9,125 nt of DNA from DASSTJ01 sp035707965 (lineage in GTDB: Bacteria > Actinomycetota > Actinomycetes > Actinomycetales > Angustibacteraceae), in NCBI GenBank assembly GCA_035707965.1, contig DASSTJ010000072.1, positions 1-9,125 on the forward strand, given 5' to 3'. The notes under the pieces are model-generated. The model did not search any database and was not told the DNA's origin. It saw only the letters and a program-made list of their open reading frames with translations. The position numbers and the translations under genes were made by a program. Numbering within the stretch: the first letter of the stretch is position 1; every line of letters starts with the position of its first letter. Shown piece after piece: positions 1 to 6,151 of this stretch.

Positions 1-1
1 C

Positions 2-352
2 GCGGGCGCCAGCGGTGACTTCAACCCCATCCACTGGAGCGACCGCGCGGCTCGCGACGCCGGCCTGCCCGACGTCATCGCCCACGGCATGTTCACGATG
101 GCCACCGCCGTCCGCGTCGTCACCGCCTGGTGCGGCGACCCAGGGGCGGTCGTGCAGTACGGCGTCCGCTTCACGCGGCCGGTCCCCGTCCCGGACGGCG
201 TCGGCGCGCGGCTGCGCGTCGACGCCGCCGTGACGGCCAAGGACGACGAGGCGCGCACCGTCCGCGTCGACCTGACGGCCACGGTCGAGGGGGCGGACGG
301 CGGCAGGTCGGCGGTGCTCGGACGCGCGCGCGCCGTCGTCCGCCTGCCGTGA
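2..352 (+). CDS. MaoC/hot-dog (R)-hydratase-like dehydratase, C-terminal part (HadB-like)
   Basis: The reading frame is open from the left edge and ends in TGA, so the N-terminus is missing. The first visible residues contain the hydratase-2 signature GDFNPIHWSD. Its Asp (codon 17-19) and His (codon 32-34) correspond to the catalytic pair of MaoC-type 3-hydroxyacyl dehydratases, and AHGMFTMA follows, forming the central hot-dog helix end. About 116 codons remain, close to a whole single-hot-dog subunit of roughly 140-150 residues. Family members dehydrate 3-hydroxyacyl-ACP or hydrate enoyl-CoA in the cytoplasm. In mycobacteria the HadB subunit of the FAS-II dehydratase lies just upstream of trpT-secE-nusG. 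That synteny and the missing-N-terminus match make HadB-like the best call, but the exact acyl substrate is an inference. The stop codon overlaps the GTG of the next gene (GTGA), so the two are probably cotranscribed. Confidence 0.9.
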   Translation, partial: AGASGDFNPIHWSDRAARDAGLPDVIAHGMFTMATAVRVVTAWCGDPGAVVQYGVRFTRPVPVPDGVGARLRVDAAVTAKDDEARTVRVDLTATVEGADGGRSAVLGRARAVVRLP

Positions 353-1602
353 CCGAGCCGTACCTGCACGCGTCGTCGGCGCCCGCAGCCGCCGGGGTGC
401 ACGACAGCGACGGTGCAGCCCTCCGCAGCGCAGGCCGGGGCCGGATCGCCGTCACCGCCGTCTTCACGCTGAACGGGCTCGTGTTCGCCGCCTGGGTCTC
501 GCGCATCCCGGCCATCCGCGACGCGCTCGACCTGGGATCGGAGCGGCTCGGCCTGGTGCTGCTCTGCATGTCGCTCGGAGCGGTTCTCGCTCTGCCCAGC
601 ACGGGCGCGATCGTGCCGCGGCTCGGCGCTGCCGGTACGGTGCGCGCTGCCGGCATCGTGTGCACCACCGGTCTCGCGCTGACCGGCATCGCCGGCGGCG
701 TGGCCGGCGGGGTACCGCTGCTGCTGGTCGGCCTCTTCCTCATGGGCTTCGGTTCCGGCGGCTGGGACGTCGCCATGAACGTCGAGGGCGCCGAGGTCGA
801 GCGACGCCTGGACCGCGCCATCATGCCGCAGTTCCACGGGGCCTGGTCGATCGGCAGCGTGGTCGGCGCTGGGCTCGGTGCGCTGCTCAACGCGGTTCAT
901 CTGCCCACCGCGGTGCACCTCGTCGGCACGGCGGTCCTCGTCGTCGTCGGTGTGCAGCTGTCGTGCACGTGGTTCCTGCCCGCCACGCGGCACGACGACC
1001 AGGAGCACCAGCCGGAGCGCCGCAACCCGTTCGCCGCGTGGCTCGAGCCCCGCACGATCGCCATCGGCTTCCTCGTGCTCGCGTTCGCCTTCACCGAGGG
1101 CAGCGCCAACGACTGGCTTGCTGTCGCGGTCGTGGACGGGTACCACGTCGCCAACGCCACGGGCGTCCTCACGTTCACGGTGTTCACCGCGGCGATGACG
1201 ACGGGCCGGCTCTTCGGCACGCGACTGCTCGACCGCTTCGGACGGGTCATGGTGCTGCGCACCTTGGCGCTCGTGGCGCTCGCCGGACTGCTGCTCGTCA
1301 TCGAAGGTGGCTCGATGCCTCTGGTGGCTGCCGGCGCCCTGCTGTGGGGCATCGGGGCTTCGCTCGGCTTTCCCGTCGGCATGAGCGCGGCCGCCCACGA
1401 CCCCGCGCACGCCGCCGCCCGGGTCAGCGTGGTCGCCTCGATCGGCTACACGGCCTTCCTCGCCGGGCCTCCGGCCATCGGGTTCCTCGCCCACCACGTC
1501 GGCACCTTGGACTCGCTGTGGGTCGTGCTCGTCGTCCTGGTGCTGGGCTTCGTGGCGGCCGGCGCGGCGCGCGAGGACCGGGACGAGCGCGCACCGGCCT
1601 GA
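349..1602 (+). CDS. MFS transporter, YbjJ-like
   Basis: A 417-residue polytopic membrane protein of the major facilitator superfamily. The start is taken as GTG at 349 because it overlaps the preceding stop by 4 bp and leaves about 30 hydrophilic residues before the first helix. The frame stays open further upstream, but that part reads as Arg-rich shadow of the MaoC gene. Around 12 hydrophobic segments are visible, split by a charged central loop at about residues 212-232. The motifs NGLVFAAWVSRIPAIRD (residues 42-58) and WDVAMNVEGAEVE (139-151) resemble the YbjJ-type MFS group. LFGTRLLDRFGRV (288-300) is the loop 8-9 counterpart of the MFS motif A. The substrate is unknown; relatives are usually annotated as uptake or efflux permeases. 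No Shine-Dalgarno is evident, consistent with translational coupling to the dehydratase. I see no regulator beside it. Confidence 0.88.
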   Translation: MTEPYLHASSAPAAAGVHDSDGAALRSAGRGRIAVTAVFTLNGLVFAAWVSRIPAIRDALDLGSERLGLVLLCMSLGAVLALPSTGAIVPRLGAAGTVRAAGIVCTTGLALTGIAGGVAGGVPLLLVGLFLMGFGSGGWDVAMNVEGAEVERRLDRAIMPQFHGAWSIGSVVGAGLGALLNAVHLPTAVHLVGTAVLVVVGVQLSCTWFLPATRHDDQEHQPERRNPFAAWLEPRTIAIGFLVLAFAFTEGSANDWLAVAVVDGYHVANATGVLTFTVFTAAMTTGRLFGTRLLDRFGRVMVLRTLALVALAGLLLVIEGGSMPLVAAGALLWGIGASLGFPVGMSAAAHDPAHAAARVSVVASIGYTAFLAGPPAIGFLAHHVGTLDSLWVVLVVLVLGFVAAGAAREDRDERAPA

Positions 1603-1639
1603 CTCCTCGGGTGCGCCGAGCTCCCGTCGTCCCGCCGAC

Positions 1640-1645
1640 TACTCT
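1640..1645 (+). promoter_or_regulatory. Candidate -10 box (TACTCT) for leaderless murB
   Basis: TACTCT fits the actinobacterial -10 pattern TAnnnT. It ends 6 bases before the GTG of murB, which would put transcription start on or next to the start codon. No Shine-Dalgarno precedes the GTG, and no good -35 hexamer is seen at 17-19 bp upstream. Leaderless transcripts are common in actinobacteria. The assignment is inference from spacing alone. Confidence 0.4.
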
Positions 1646-1651
1646 CCTGAC

Positions 1652-2785
1652 GTGCCGCATCCCGCCCCGCCGACCGACGTCGAGGGTCGCGTGCGCCTCG
1701 CCGACCTGACCACCCTGCGCGTGGGTGGTGTCGCCGACCGTTTCGTGCGCGTGACGACGACGGACGAGCTGGTCGACGCCGTCCGTGAGGTCGACGACGC
1801 CGAGGAGCCTCTGCTCCTGGTCGCCGGTGGCTCGAACCTGCTCGTCGCCGACGCGCCCGTCGCCGGCACCGTCGTCCAGGTCGCGACCACCGGCGTCACG
1901 GTCGAGTCGGTCGACGACTGCTCGGGGGCGTCCGTGCGCGTCGCGGCCGGCGAGGTGTGGGACGACCTCGTCGTGCGGGCCGTCGACGAGGGCTGGGCCG
2001 GCATCGAGGCGCTCTCCGGCGTGCCGGGCAGCGTCGGCGCGACGCCGGTGCAGAACGTCGGCGCCTACGGCCAGGAGGTCTCGCAGACGATCGCGTCGGT
2101 GCGCGTCTGGGACCGGCTCGGCCAGCGGGTGCACACCGTGCCGAACGCCGACTGCTGGTTCTCGTACCGGCACTCGGCGTTCAAGGCGTCCGCGCAGAGC
2201 GACCTCGAGCCGGGCGGCCCGGGGCGCTACGTCGTGCTCGACGTGACGTTCCAGCTGCGGCTCGGCGACCTCTCGACGCCCGTCGCCTACGGCGACCTGG
2301 CGCGCGGGCTGGGAGTCGACGTGGGCGCCCGGGTGCCGTTGCCGGAGGCGCGCGACGCGGTGCTGGCCCAGCGCCGCCGCCGCGGCATGGTGCTCGACGA
2401 GGGCGACCACGACACCTGGAGCGCTGGCTCGTTCTTCACCAACCCGGTGCTGTCGCGGGGCGACTACGAGCGGCTGTGCGCTCGGGTGGCGGAACGTGGG
2501 GGAGAGGGCGCCGTACCGCCTGCCTTCCCGGCGGCGGAGGGGCCGCAGGGCGAGCGCGTGAAGACCAGCGCGGCGTGGCTGATCGAACGAGCCGGTTTCG
2601 GCCGTGGGTTCGGGATGCCGGGGCCGGCGGCGATCTCGACGAAGCACACGCTGGCGCTGACCAACCGGGGCGATGCGACGGCGAGCGACCTGCTGGCCCT
2701 CGCGGAGCAGGTCCGCGACGGCGTGGAACAGGCATTCGGCGTCCGGCTCGTCAACGAGCCCGTGCTGGTGGGCTGCTCTCTCTGA
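1652..2785 (+). CDS. murB: UDP-N-acetylmuramate dehydrogenase (MurB, type I)
   Basis: A 377-residue FAD enzyme that reduces UDP-GlcNAc-enolpyruvate to UDP-MurNAc with NADPH, the second committed cytoplasmic step of peptidoglycan synthesis. Visible motifs: TTLRVGG (20-26), the flavin-binding GGSNLL (59-64) and GIEALSGVPGSVGATPVQN (117-135). SYRHSAFK (171-178) holds the Tyr/Arg substrate contacts, SAGSFFTNPV (257-266) holds the proton-donor Ser260, and NEPVLVG (368-374) holds the C-terminal catalytic Glu369. The retained Tyr loop marks a type I enzyme. All key residues are present and the length is normal for actinobacteria. The start is GTG with no ribosome binding site, supported by a -10-like box just upstream and by the first residues leading directly into the conserved LADLTTLRVGG. 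The flanking MaoC, deaminase and tRNA-Trp/secE order matches conserved actinobacterial synteny. No clear terminator follows. Confidence 0.97.
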   Translation: MPHPAPPTDVEGRVRLADLTTLRVGGVADRFVRVTTTDELVDAVREVDDAEEPLLLVAGGSNLLVADAPVAGTVVQVATTGVTVESVDDCSGASVRVAAGEVWDDLVVRAVDEGWAGIEALSGVPGSVGATPVQNVGAYGQEVSQTIASVRVWDRLGQRVHTVPNADCWFSYRHSAFKASAQSDLEPGGPGRYVVLDVTFQLRLGDLSTPVAYGDLARGLGVDVGARVPLPEARDAVLAQRRRRGMVLDEGDHDTWSAGSFFTNPVLSRGDYERLCARVAERGGEGAVPPAFPAAEGPQGERVKTSAAWLIERAGFGRGFGMPGPAAISTKHTLALTNRGDATASDLLALAEQVRDGVEQAFGVRLVNEPVLVGCSL

Positions 2786-2925
2786 CGTGCGCCCGCCTGC
2801 GCCGTCGTGGGTGAGGGGGTGGTGCTGCTGCAGCGGCCGCTTCCGCTCACGGTGTGCTCACTCATGCACTCACTCAGGACGGCGTCCGGCGTGCCGATAG
2901 GAGAAGCAGCACGCGAACGTCACGC

Positions 2926-2931
2926 AGGAGG
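2926..2931 (+). promoter_or_regulatory. Ribosome binding site AGGAGG for the 60-codon gene
   Basis: A perfect anti-16S complement, AGGAGG, sits 5 bases before GTG at 2937. It is the strongest Shine-Dalgarno in the window and the main evidence that the short reading frame behind it is translated. Confidence 0.75.
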
Positions 2932-2936
2932 CTGCC

Positions 2937-3119
2937 GTGGACCTGAGCACGTACATCAGCGAGCTGACCGCCGGGCTCATCGGCGCCGCGCCCTTCGTCG
3001 CTGCCGTCCGTCAGACCGGCCAGACCGCCGACGCCGTCCGCGTGCTGGTGCCGATCGCGCCGCACAGTCCTGCGGCCGCCGAGGCCCTGTCGCGCCTCGC
3101 CCCCGGCGCCCCGCGCTGA
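2937..3119 (+). CDS. Small hypothetical protein (60 aa)
   Basis: I do not recognise this protein. It starts at GTG with a perfect AGGAGG five bases upstream and ends in TGA eight bases before a long inverted repeat. The 60 residues begin MDLSTYISELTAGLIGAAPF and are mostly Ala, Leu, Val and Pro. The middle (about 12-25) is weakly hydrophobic, probably too short and polar for a confident membrane helix. There is no Cys, no metal motif and no clear signal peptide cleavage site. It could be a short amphipathic helical protein: residues 3-25 could form one helix and 45-56 another. It stands alone, 151 bp after murB and convergent with the deaminase gene, so it is likely transcribed from its own or the murB promoter. 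Coding status rests on the ribosome binding site and high G/C third positions; the function is unknown. Confidence 0.62.
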   Translation: MDLSTYISELTAGLIGAAPFVAAVRQTGQTADAVRVLVPIAPHSPAAAEALSRLAPGAPR

Positions 3120-3126
3120 CGAGACG

Positions 3127-3190
3127 CGAACTTGGTCAACCTTGTGTACGTCTGACGCGCTCTTGGCGTACACAAGGTTGACCAAGTTCG
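3127..3190. repeat. 24-bp perfect inverted repeat between convergent genes (probable bidirectional terminator or dispersed palindromic element)
   Basis: The left arm at 3127-3150 and the right arm at 3167-3190 are exact reverse complements over 24 bp, with a 16-base loop. The arms read CGAACTTGGTCAACC... and ...GGTTGACCAAGTTCG. The arms are 50% GC, far below the flanking sequence. The element starts 8 bp after the small gene's stop, and its right arm ends one base before the deaminase stop codon (TAA on the - strand). That position suits a terminator serving both strands. Neither side has a U-tract, which is common for actinobacterial terminators. The perfect arms and lower GC also suit a mobile palindromic repeat; copies elsewhere would decide. 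Confidence 0.85.
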
Positions 3191-3191
3191 G

Positions 3192-4250
3192 TTAAGGGGC
3201 GGGGGCGGCCAGCCAGGCATCGACGTCGGCCAGCAGCTGTGTCTTGACGTCGGCGGGCGCGCGCGAGCCTTCGATCGAGAAGCGCGCGAGGGATGCCAGC
3301 GCCGCGTCGTCCAGCCCATGCACCTCACGTGCCGTGCGGTACTGGTCGGCGAGCCGCGAGCCGAACAGCAGGGGGTCGTCAGCCCCCAGCGCCACCCGAG
3401 CGCCGGCGTCGAGCAGCTCGCGCAGGGGCACGTCGGCTGGCTTGCCGTAGACGCCGAGTGCCACGTTGCTGCCCGGGCAGAGCTCGAGGGTGATGCCGCG
3501 GCGCACGACCTCAGCGACCACGGCCGGGTCCTCGATGCTGCGCACGCCGTGGCCCAGGCGCTGCGGCTGAAGGTGCTCGAGGGTCACCTCGACGTGGTCG
3601 GCCCCGAGCAGCTCGCCGCTGTGGGGCACGCTCGCCAGCCCGGCGCGGCGGGCGATGCGGAACGCGGCCGCGAAGTCCTCTGTCATCCCACGCCGCTCGT
3701 CGTTGCTCAGGCCGAACCCGACCACCTCGCCGGGGCGACGCTCGGCGTACCGGACGGCGAGCCGCGCCAGCGTGCGGGCGTCGAGCGGGTGGCGCGTGCG
3801 GCTCGCGGCGACGACGACCGCCATGCCCACACCGGTCTCGGCGCTGGCGTCGCGCGCCGCGTCGAGCACGATCTCCAGCGTGCGCGTGATGCCGCCGAGG
3901 TGGACGGCGTAGGACGTCGGGTCGACCTGGATCTCGAGCCAGCGCGACCCGTCGGCGGCGTCGTCCTGCGCCGCCTCGAGCACCAGTCGACGCATGTCGT
4001 CGACGTCGCGCACGCACGACCGCGCGATGTCGTACAGCCGCTGGAACCGGAACCAGCCCTTCTCGTCCGTCGCGCGCAGCTGCGGCGGCAGCCCGGAGGT
4101 CAGCGCGTCCGGGAGCCGGATGTCGTGCTTGGCCGCGAGGTCCAGGAGCGTCGCCGGGCGCATCGAGCCCGTGAAGTGCAGGTGCAGGTGCGCCTTGGGC
4201 AGGGCGACGAGATCACGCCGTCCCGCCGGGTCTCCATTCACAGGGCTCAC
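3192..4250 (-). CDS. add: Adenosine deaminase family protein (Add-like)
   Basis: A 352-residue TIM-barrel metal-dependent amidohydrolase of the ADA family. The usual reaction is hydrolytic deamination of adenosine or deoxyadenosine to inosine in purine salvage, in the cytoplasm. Zinc ligands and catalytic residues are visible: HLHLH at 21-25 (ligands H23 and H25), H210 and catalytic E213 in PHSGE, H234 in RLGHG, and D291-D292 in GADDPLLFG. The residue at the position of the ribose-contacting Asp of mouse ADA (Asp19) is Thr27 (HFTGS instead of the usual LDG or LEG). The substrate may therefore differ; adenosine is the default call only. The GTG start at 4250 has AGGAG 7 bases upstream. The gene follows the aminotransferase on the same strand after 80 bp and converges on the inverted repeat. 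A deaminase with this motif sits between murB and aspC in Streptomyces too. Confidence 0.88.
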   Translation of the reverse strand: MSPVNGDPAGRRDLVALPKAHLHLHFTGSMRPATLLDLAAKHDIRLPDALTSGLPPQLRATDEKGWFRFQRLYDIARSCVRDVDDMRRLVLEAAQDDAADGSRWLEIQVDPTSYAVHLGGITRTLEIVLDAARDASAETGVGMAVVVAASRTRHPLDARTLARLAVRYAERRPGEVVGFGLSNDERRGMTEDFAAAFRIARRAGLASVPHSGELLGADHVEVTLEHLQPQRLGHGVRSIEDPAVVAEVVRRGITLELCPGSNVALGVYGKPADVPLRELLDAGARVALGADDPLLFGSRLADQYRTAREVHGLDDAALASLARFSIEGSRAPADVKTQLLADVDAWLAAPAP

Positions 4251-4330
4251 CGCTCCGCTCCTGATGCGTTCGGCACCCTTCCAGCCGCGTCATGAGGTGG
4301 CAAACGCGTCAGAAGTGAGGGGGACGTCGG

Positions 4331-5575
4331 TCAGCGGGCTTCTCTCAGCAGCGACTGGATGCGTGAGACGCCTTCGGCCAGGTCGTCGTCGCCCAGCGCG
4401 TACGACAGCCGCAGGTAGCCGCTCGGCCCGAACGCCTCGCCCGGGACGACGGCCACCTCCACCTCCTCGAGGATCAGCGCCGCGAGCTCCGCGGAGGTCT
4501 GCGGCGTGCGGCCTCGGACCGTGCGGCCGAGCACGCCCTTCACCGACGGGTAGGCGTAGAAGGCGCCCTGTGGCGTGGGGCAGACGACGCCCTCGATCTC
4601 GCTCAGCATGCTGACCATGGTGCGGCGTCGGCGGTCGAAGGCCTCGCGCATGTGCGTGACCGCCGACAGGTCGCCGGTGAGCGCCGCGATCGCCGCGCGC
4701 TGCGACACGTTGGCGACGTTCGAGGTGAGGTGGGACTGCAGGTTCGTGGCCGCCTTGATGACGTCCCGAGGGCCGACCATCCAGCCCACGCGCCAGCCGG
4801 TCATGGCGTACGTCTTCGCGACGCCGTTGAGCACGACGCACGTGTCGGCGAGCTCCGGGACCTCGACCGGCATGGACGCCGCGCGCACACCGTCGTACAC
4901 GAGGTGCTCGTAGATCTCGTCGGCCACGACCCAGATGCCGTGCTCCAGCGCCCAGCGGCCGATCGCGCGCACCTGCTCGGGCGGGTAGACGGCGCCGGTC
5001 GGGTTGGACGGTGAGCAGAACAGCAGCACCTTGGTGCGCTCCGTGCGCGCGGCCTCGAGCTGGTCAACGGTGACGAGGTACCCGGCGTCCTCACCGGCGA
5101 AGACCTCGACGGGGCTGCCGCCGGCCAGCCGGATCGCTTCGGGGTACGTCGTCCAGTACGGCGCCGGCAGCAGCACCTCGTCGCCGGGGTCGAGCAGCGT
5201 GGCGAAGGTCTGGTAGACCGCCTGCTTGCCGCCGTTCGTCACCAGCACCTGGTCCGGGGCGACCTGGTAGCCGCTGTCGCGCTGCGTCTTGGCCACGATC
5301 GCGGCCTTGAGCTCGGGCAGCCCGCCGGAGGGCGTGTACCGGTGGTTGGCCGGCACGGCGCAGGCCGCGGCGGCGGCCTCGACGACGTACCCCGGCGTCG
5401 GGAAGTCCGGCTCGCCGGCCCCGAAGCCGATGACCGGGCGTCCCTGGGCCTTGAGCGCCTTGGCCTTCGCGTCCACGGCCAGCGTGGCCGACTCGCTGAT
5501 GCCGCCGACGCGCTTCGACACGCGACGGGCGGTGGCGGCGGTGGGAACGGGACTGGAGGCGGTCTGCTGGGTCAC
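4331..5575 (-). CDS. aspC: Aspartate aminotransferase (PLP-dependent, class I/II fold type I)
   Basis: A 414-residue PLP enzyme that interconverts aspartate plus 2-oxoglutarate with oxaloacetate plus glutamate, linking nitrogen and TCA metabolism in the cytoplasm. Motifs: GAGEPDFPTP (52-61), NGGKQAV (114-120), SPSNPTG (188-194) with cofactor Asn191, and ADEIYE (218-223) with Asp219 and Tyr222. Lys254 in GVAKTYAMTGWRVGW is the Schiff-base lysine, and Arg389 in YLRLSYA binds the alpha-carboxylate. The Lys in GGKQA corresponds to the residue that recognises the acidic side chain in the Thermus-type (Ib) enzymes, which favours aspartate over aromatic substrates. The GTG start is chosen by homology, since RVSKRVGGISESATLAVDAKAKAL is the conserved N-terminus. 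Upstream I see only a weak GGGA about 10 bases away. It is divergent from tRNA-Trp/secE, as in other actinomycetes, and may be cotranscribed with the deaminase. Confidence 0.95.
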   Translation of the reverse strand: MTQQTASSPVPTAATARRVSKRVGGISESATLAVDAKAKALKAQGRPVIGFGAGEPDFPTPGYVVEAAAAACAVPANHRYTPSGGLPELKAAIVAKTQRDSGYQVAPDQVLVTNGGKQAVYQTFATLLDPGDEVLLPAPYWTTYPEAIRLAGGSPVEVFAGEDAGYLVTVDQLEAARTERTKVLLFCSPSNPTGAVYPPEQVRAIGRWALEHGIWVVADEIYEHLVYDGVRAASMPVEVPELADTCVVLNGVAKTYAMTGWRVGWMVGPRDVIKAATNLQSHLTSNVANVSQRAAIAALTGDLSAVTHMREAFDRRRRTMVSMLSEIEGVVCPTPQGAFYAYPSVKGVLGRTVRGRTPQTSAELAALILEEVEVAVVPGEAFGPSGYLRLSYALGDDDLAEGVSRIQSLLREAR

Positions 5576-5658
5576 GGCCCTATCGTCCCATCAGGGCCGC
5601 GACGCGTTCCAGGCTGTTTCGTCCGCTGGACCGCGCGGTGGTGCAGCCGGCCGCCGGT

Positions 5659-5688
5659 TCGACCCGGTGGCACCGGCTCGCGTACACT
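5659..5688 (+). promoter_or_regulatory. Candidate promoter of the tRNA-Trp/secE transcript
   Basis: TCGACC (5659-5664, four of six matches to TTGACA) and TACACT (5683-5688, fits TAnnnT) are separated by 18 bp. Transcription would start near 5695, about 80 bases before tRNA-Trp. It is the best housekeeping-type promoter I see in the 201-bp gap between the divergent aminotransferase and the tRNA. The spacing is good but the -35 is only fair. Confidence 0.45.
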
Positions 5689-5722
5689 CGGTCCGGGTGG
5701 TTCTCGGCTGCTTGTATTTCGT

Positions 5723-5752
5723 CATGCCCGTTCTGTGATGCCGACGGGCATG
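5723..5752 (+). other. Leader hairpin upstream of tRNA-Trp
   Basis: CATGCCCGT (5723-5731) pairs perfectly with ACGGGCATG (5744-5752) around a 12-base loop. It lies in the presumed leader, 24 bases before the tRNA 5' end. It could be a 5' processing or stability element, or a DNA site. There is no U-tract after it, so a terminator is unlikely. Confidence 0.4.
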
Positions 5753-5776
5753 GAGAAGCGGCCCGGACGCACCCGT

Positions 5777-5849
5777 AGGGCAGTGGCTCAATTGGTAGAG
5801 CACCGGTCTCCAAAACCGGCGGTTGGGGGTTCGAGTCCCTCCTGCCCTG
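5777..5849 (+). tRNA. trpT: tRNA-Trp (anticodon CCA)
   Basis: A complete 73-base cloverleaf. The acceptor AGGGCAG (5777-5783) pairs with CTGCCCT (5842-5848), the D-stem GCTC pairs with GAGC, and the anticodon stem CCGGT pairs with ACCGG. The anticodon loop CTCCAAA has anticodon CCA at 5810-5812. The T-stem GGGGG pairs with CCCTC (one G-T wobble) around TTCGAGT. The discriminator is G, as expected for bacterial tRNA-Trp. The 3' CCA is not encoded (CAG follows), so it must be added by nucleotidyltransferase. tRNA-Trp directly upstream of secE is conserved in actinobacteria. Confidence 0.98.
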
Positions 5850-5854
5850 CAGAA

Positions 5855-5880
5855 CCCACGGCCGCTCCCGCGGCCGTGGG
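5855..5880 (+). terminator. GC-rich hairpin between tRNA-Trp and secE (possible attenuator or processing site)
   Basis: CCCACGGCCG (5855-5864) pairs with CGGCCGTGGG (5871-5880). One further C-G pair gives an 11-bp stem with a TCCC tetraloop. It begins five bases after the tRNA discriminator and ends 19 bases before the secE ATG. There is no U-tract. It may mark the tRNA 3' end, partly terminate, or protect the secE mRNA 5' end after tRNA cleavage. The structure is certain and the role is inferred. Confidence 0.6.
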
Positions 5881-5899
5881 ACGCCCATCAGGATGCGAG

Positions 5900-6151
5900 A
5901 TGTCAGTGAGCCACACGACAACGAACGACGCGGGGGGACGCCGCGGCGGCGGTCGCGCGTCGCGCGTCGGCGTCGCGCTCTACCTGCGCCAGGTGATCGC
6001 CGAGCTGCGCAAGGTCGTGCGGCCCACGCGCAACGAGCTCATCACCTACACGATCGCTGCGCTGATCTTCGTCGCGGTGGTCATGGCGTTCGTGTTCCTC
6101 CTCGATCTCCTGTTCGGCAAGCTCGTGCTGTGGGTGTTCAGCGCCGGCTGA
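5900..6151 (+). CDS. secE: Preprotein translocase subunit SecE
   Basis: An 83-residue single-span inner membrane protein that clamps and stabilises SecY in the SecYEG channel. The N-terminal 20 residues are Gly/Arg/Thr-rich and variable. The conserved amphipathic helix and signature ELRKVVRPTRNEL lie at 35-47, and one transmembrane helix lies at about 49-71 (TYTIAALIFVAVVMAFVFLL), with a short hydrophobic tail to 80. This short single-TM form is the usual one outside enterobacteria. The ATG at 5900 has AGGA six bases upstream. The open frame extends far upstream through the tRNA, but those codons are not plausible coding sequence. The gene lies between tRNA-Trp and nusG, the standard bacterial context, and is probably on the tRNA-Trp transcript. 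Confidence 0.95.
   Translation: MSVSHTTTNDAGGRRGGGRASRVGVALYLRQVIAELRKVVRPTRNELITYTIAALIFVAVVMAFVFLLDLLFGKLVLWVFSAG

Noticed and set aside
1424..2647. 407-codon open frame on the - strand across murB
   Set aside because: It is an Arg/His/Gly/Ala-rich antisense shadow of murB and the MFS gene, with no motifs.
2857..2876. Direct repeat CTCACTCA ... CTCACTCA (12-bp period) upstream of the 60-codon gene
   Set aside because: It is only two short copies in a simple CT/CA-rich stretch, with no promoter hexamers around it. That is too weak to call an operator.
3318..4295. 325-codon + strand frame opposite the deaminase gene
   Set aside because: The deaminase on the - strand has all family motifs; this frame is a low-complexity shadow.
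4251..4330. 80-bp gap between the aminotransferase and the deaminase as a possible promoter or terminator
   Set aside because: I see only the deaminase ribosome binding site (AGGAG); there is no stable hairpin and no convincing -10/-35 pair.
5342..5899. Upstream extension of the secE frame across the divergent gap and tRNA-Trp
   Set aside because: The frame is open by chance. It overlaps the aminotransferase start and runs through the tRNA, while the ATG at 5900 has a good ribosome binding site and fits SecE length.
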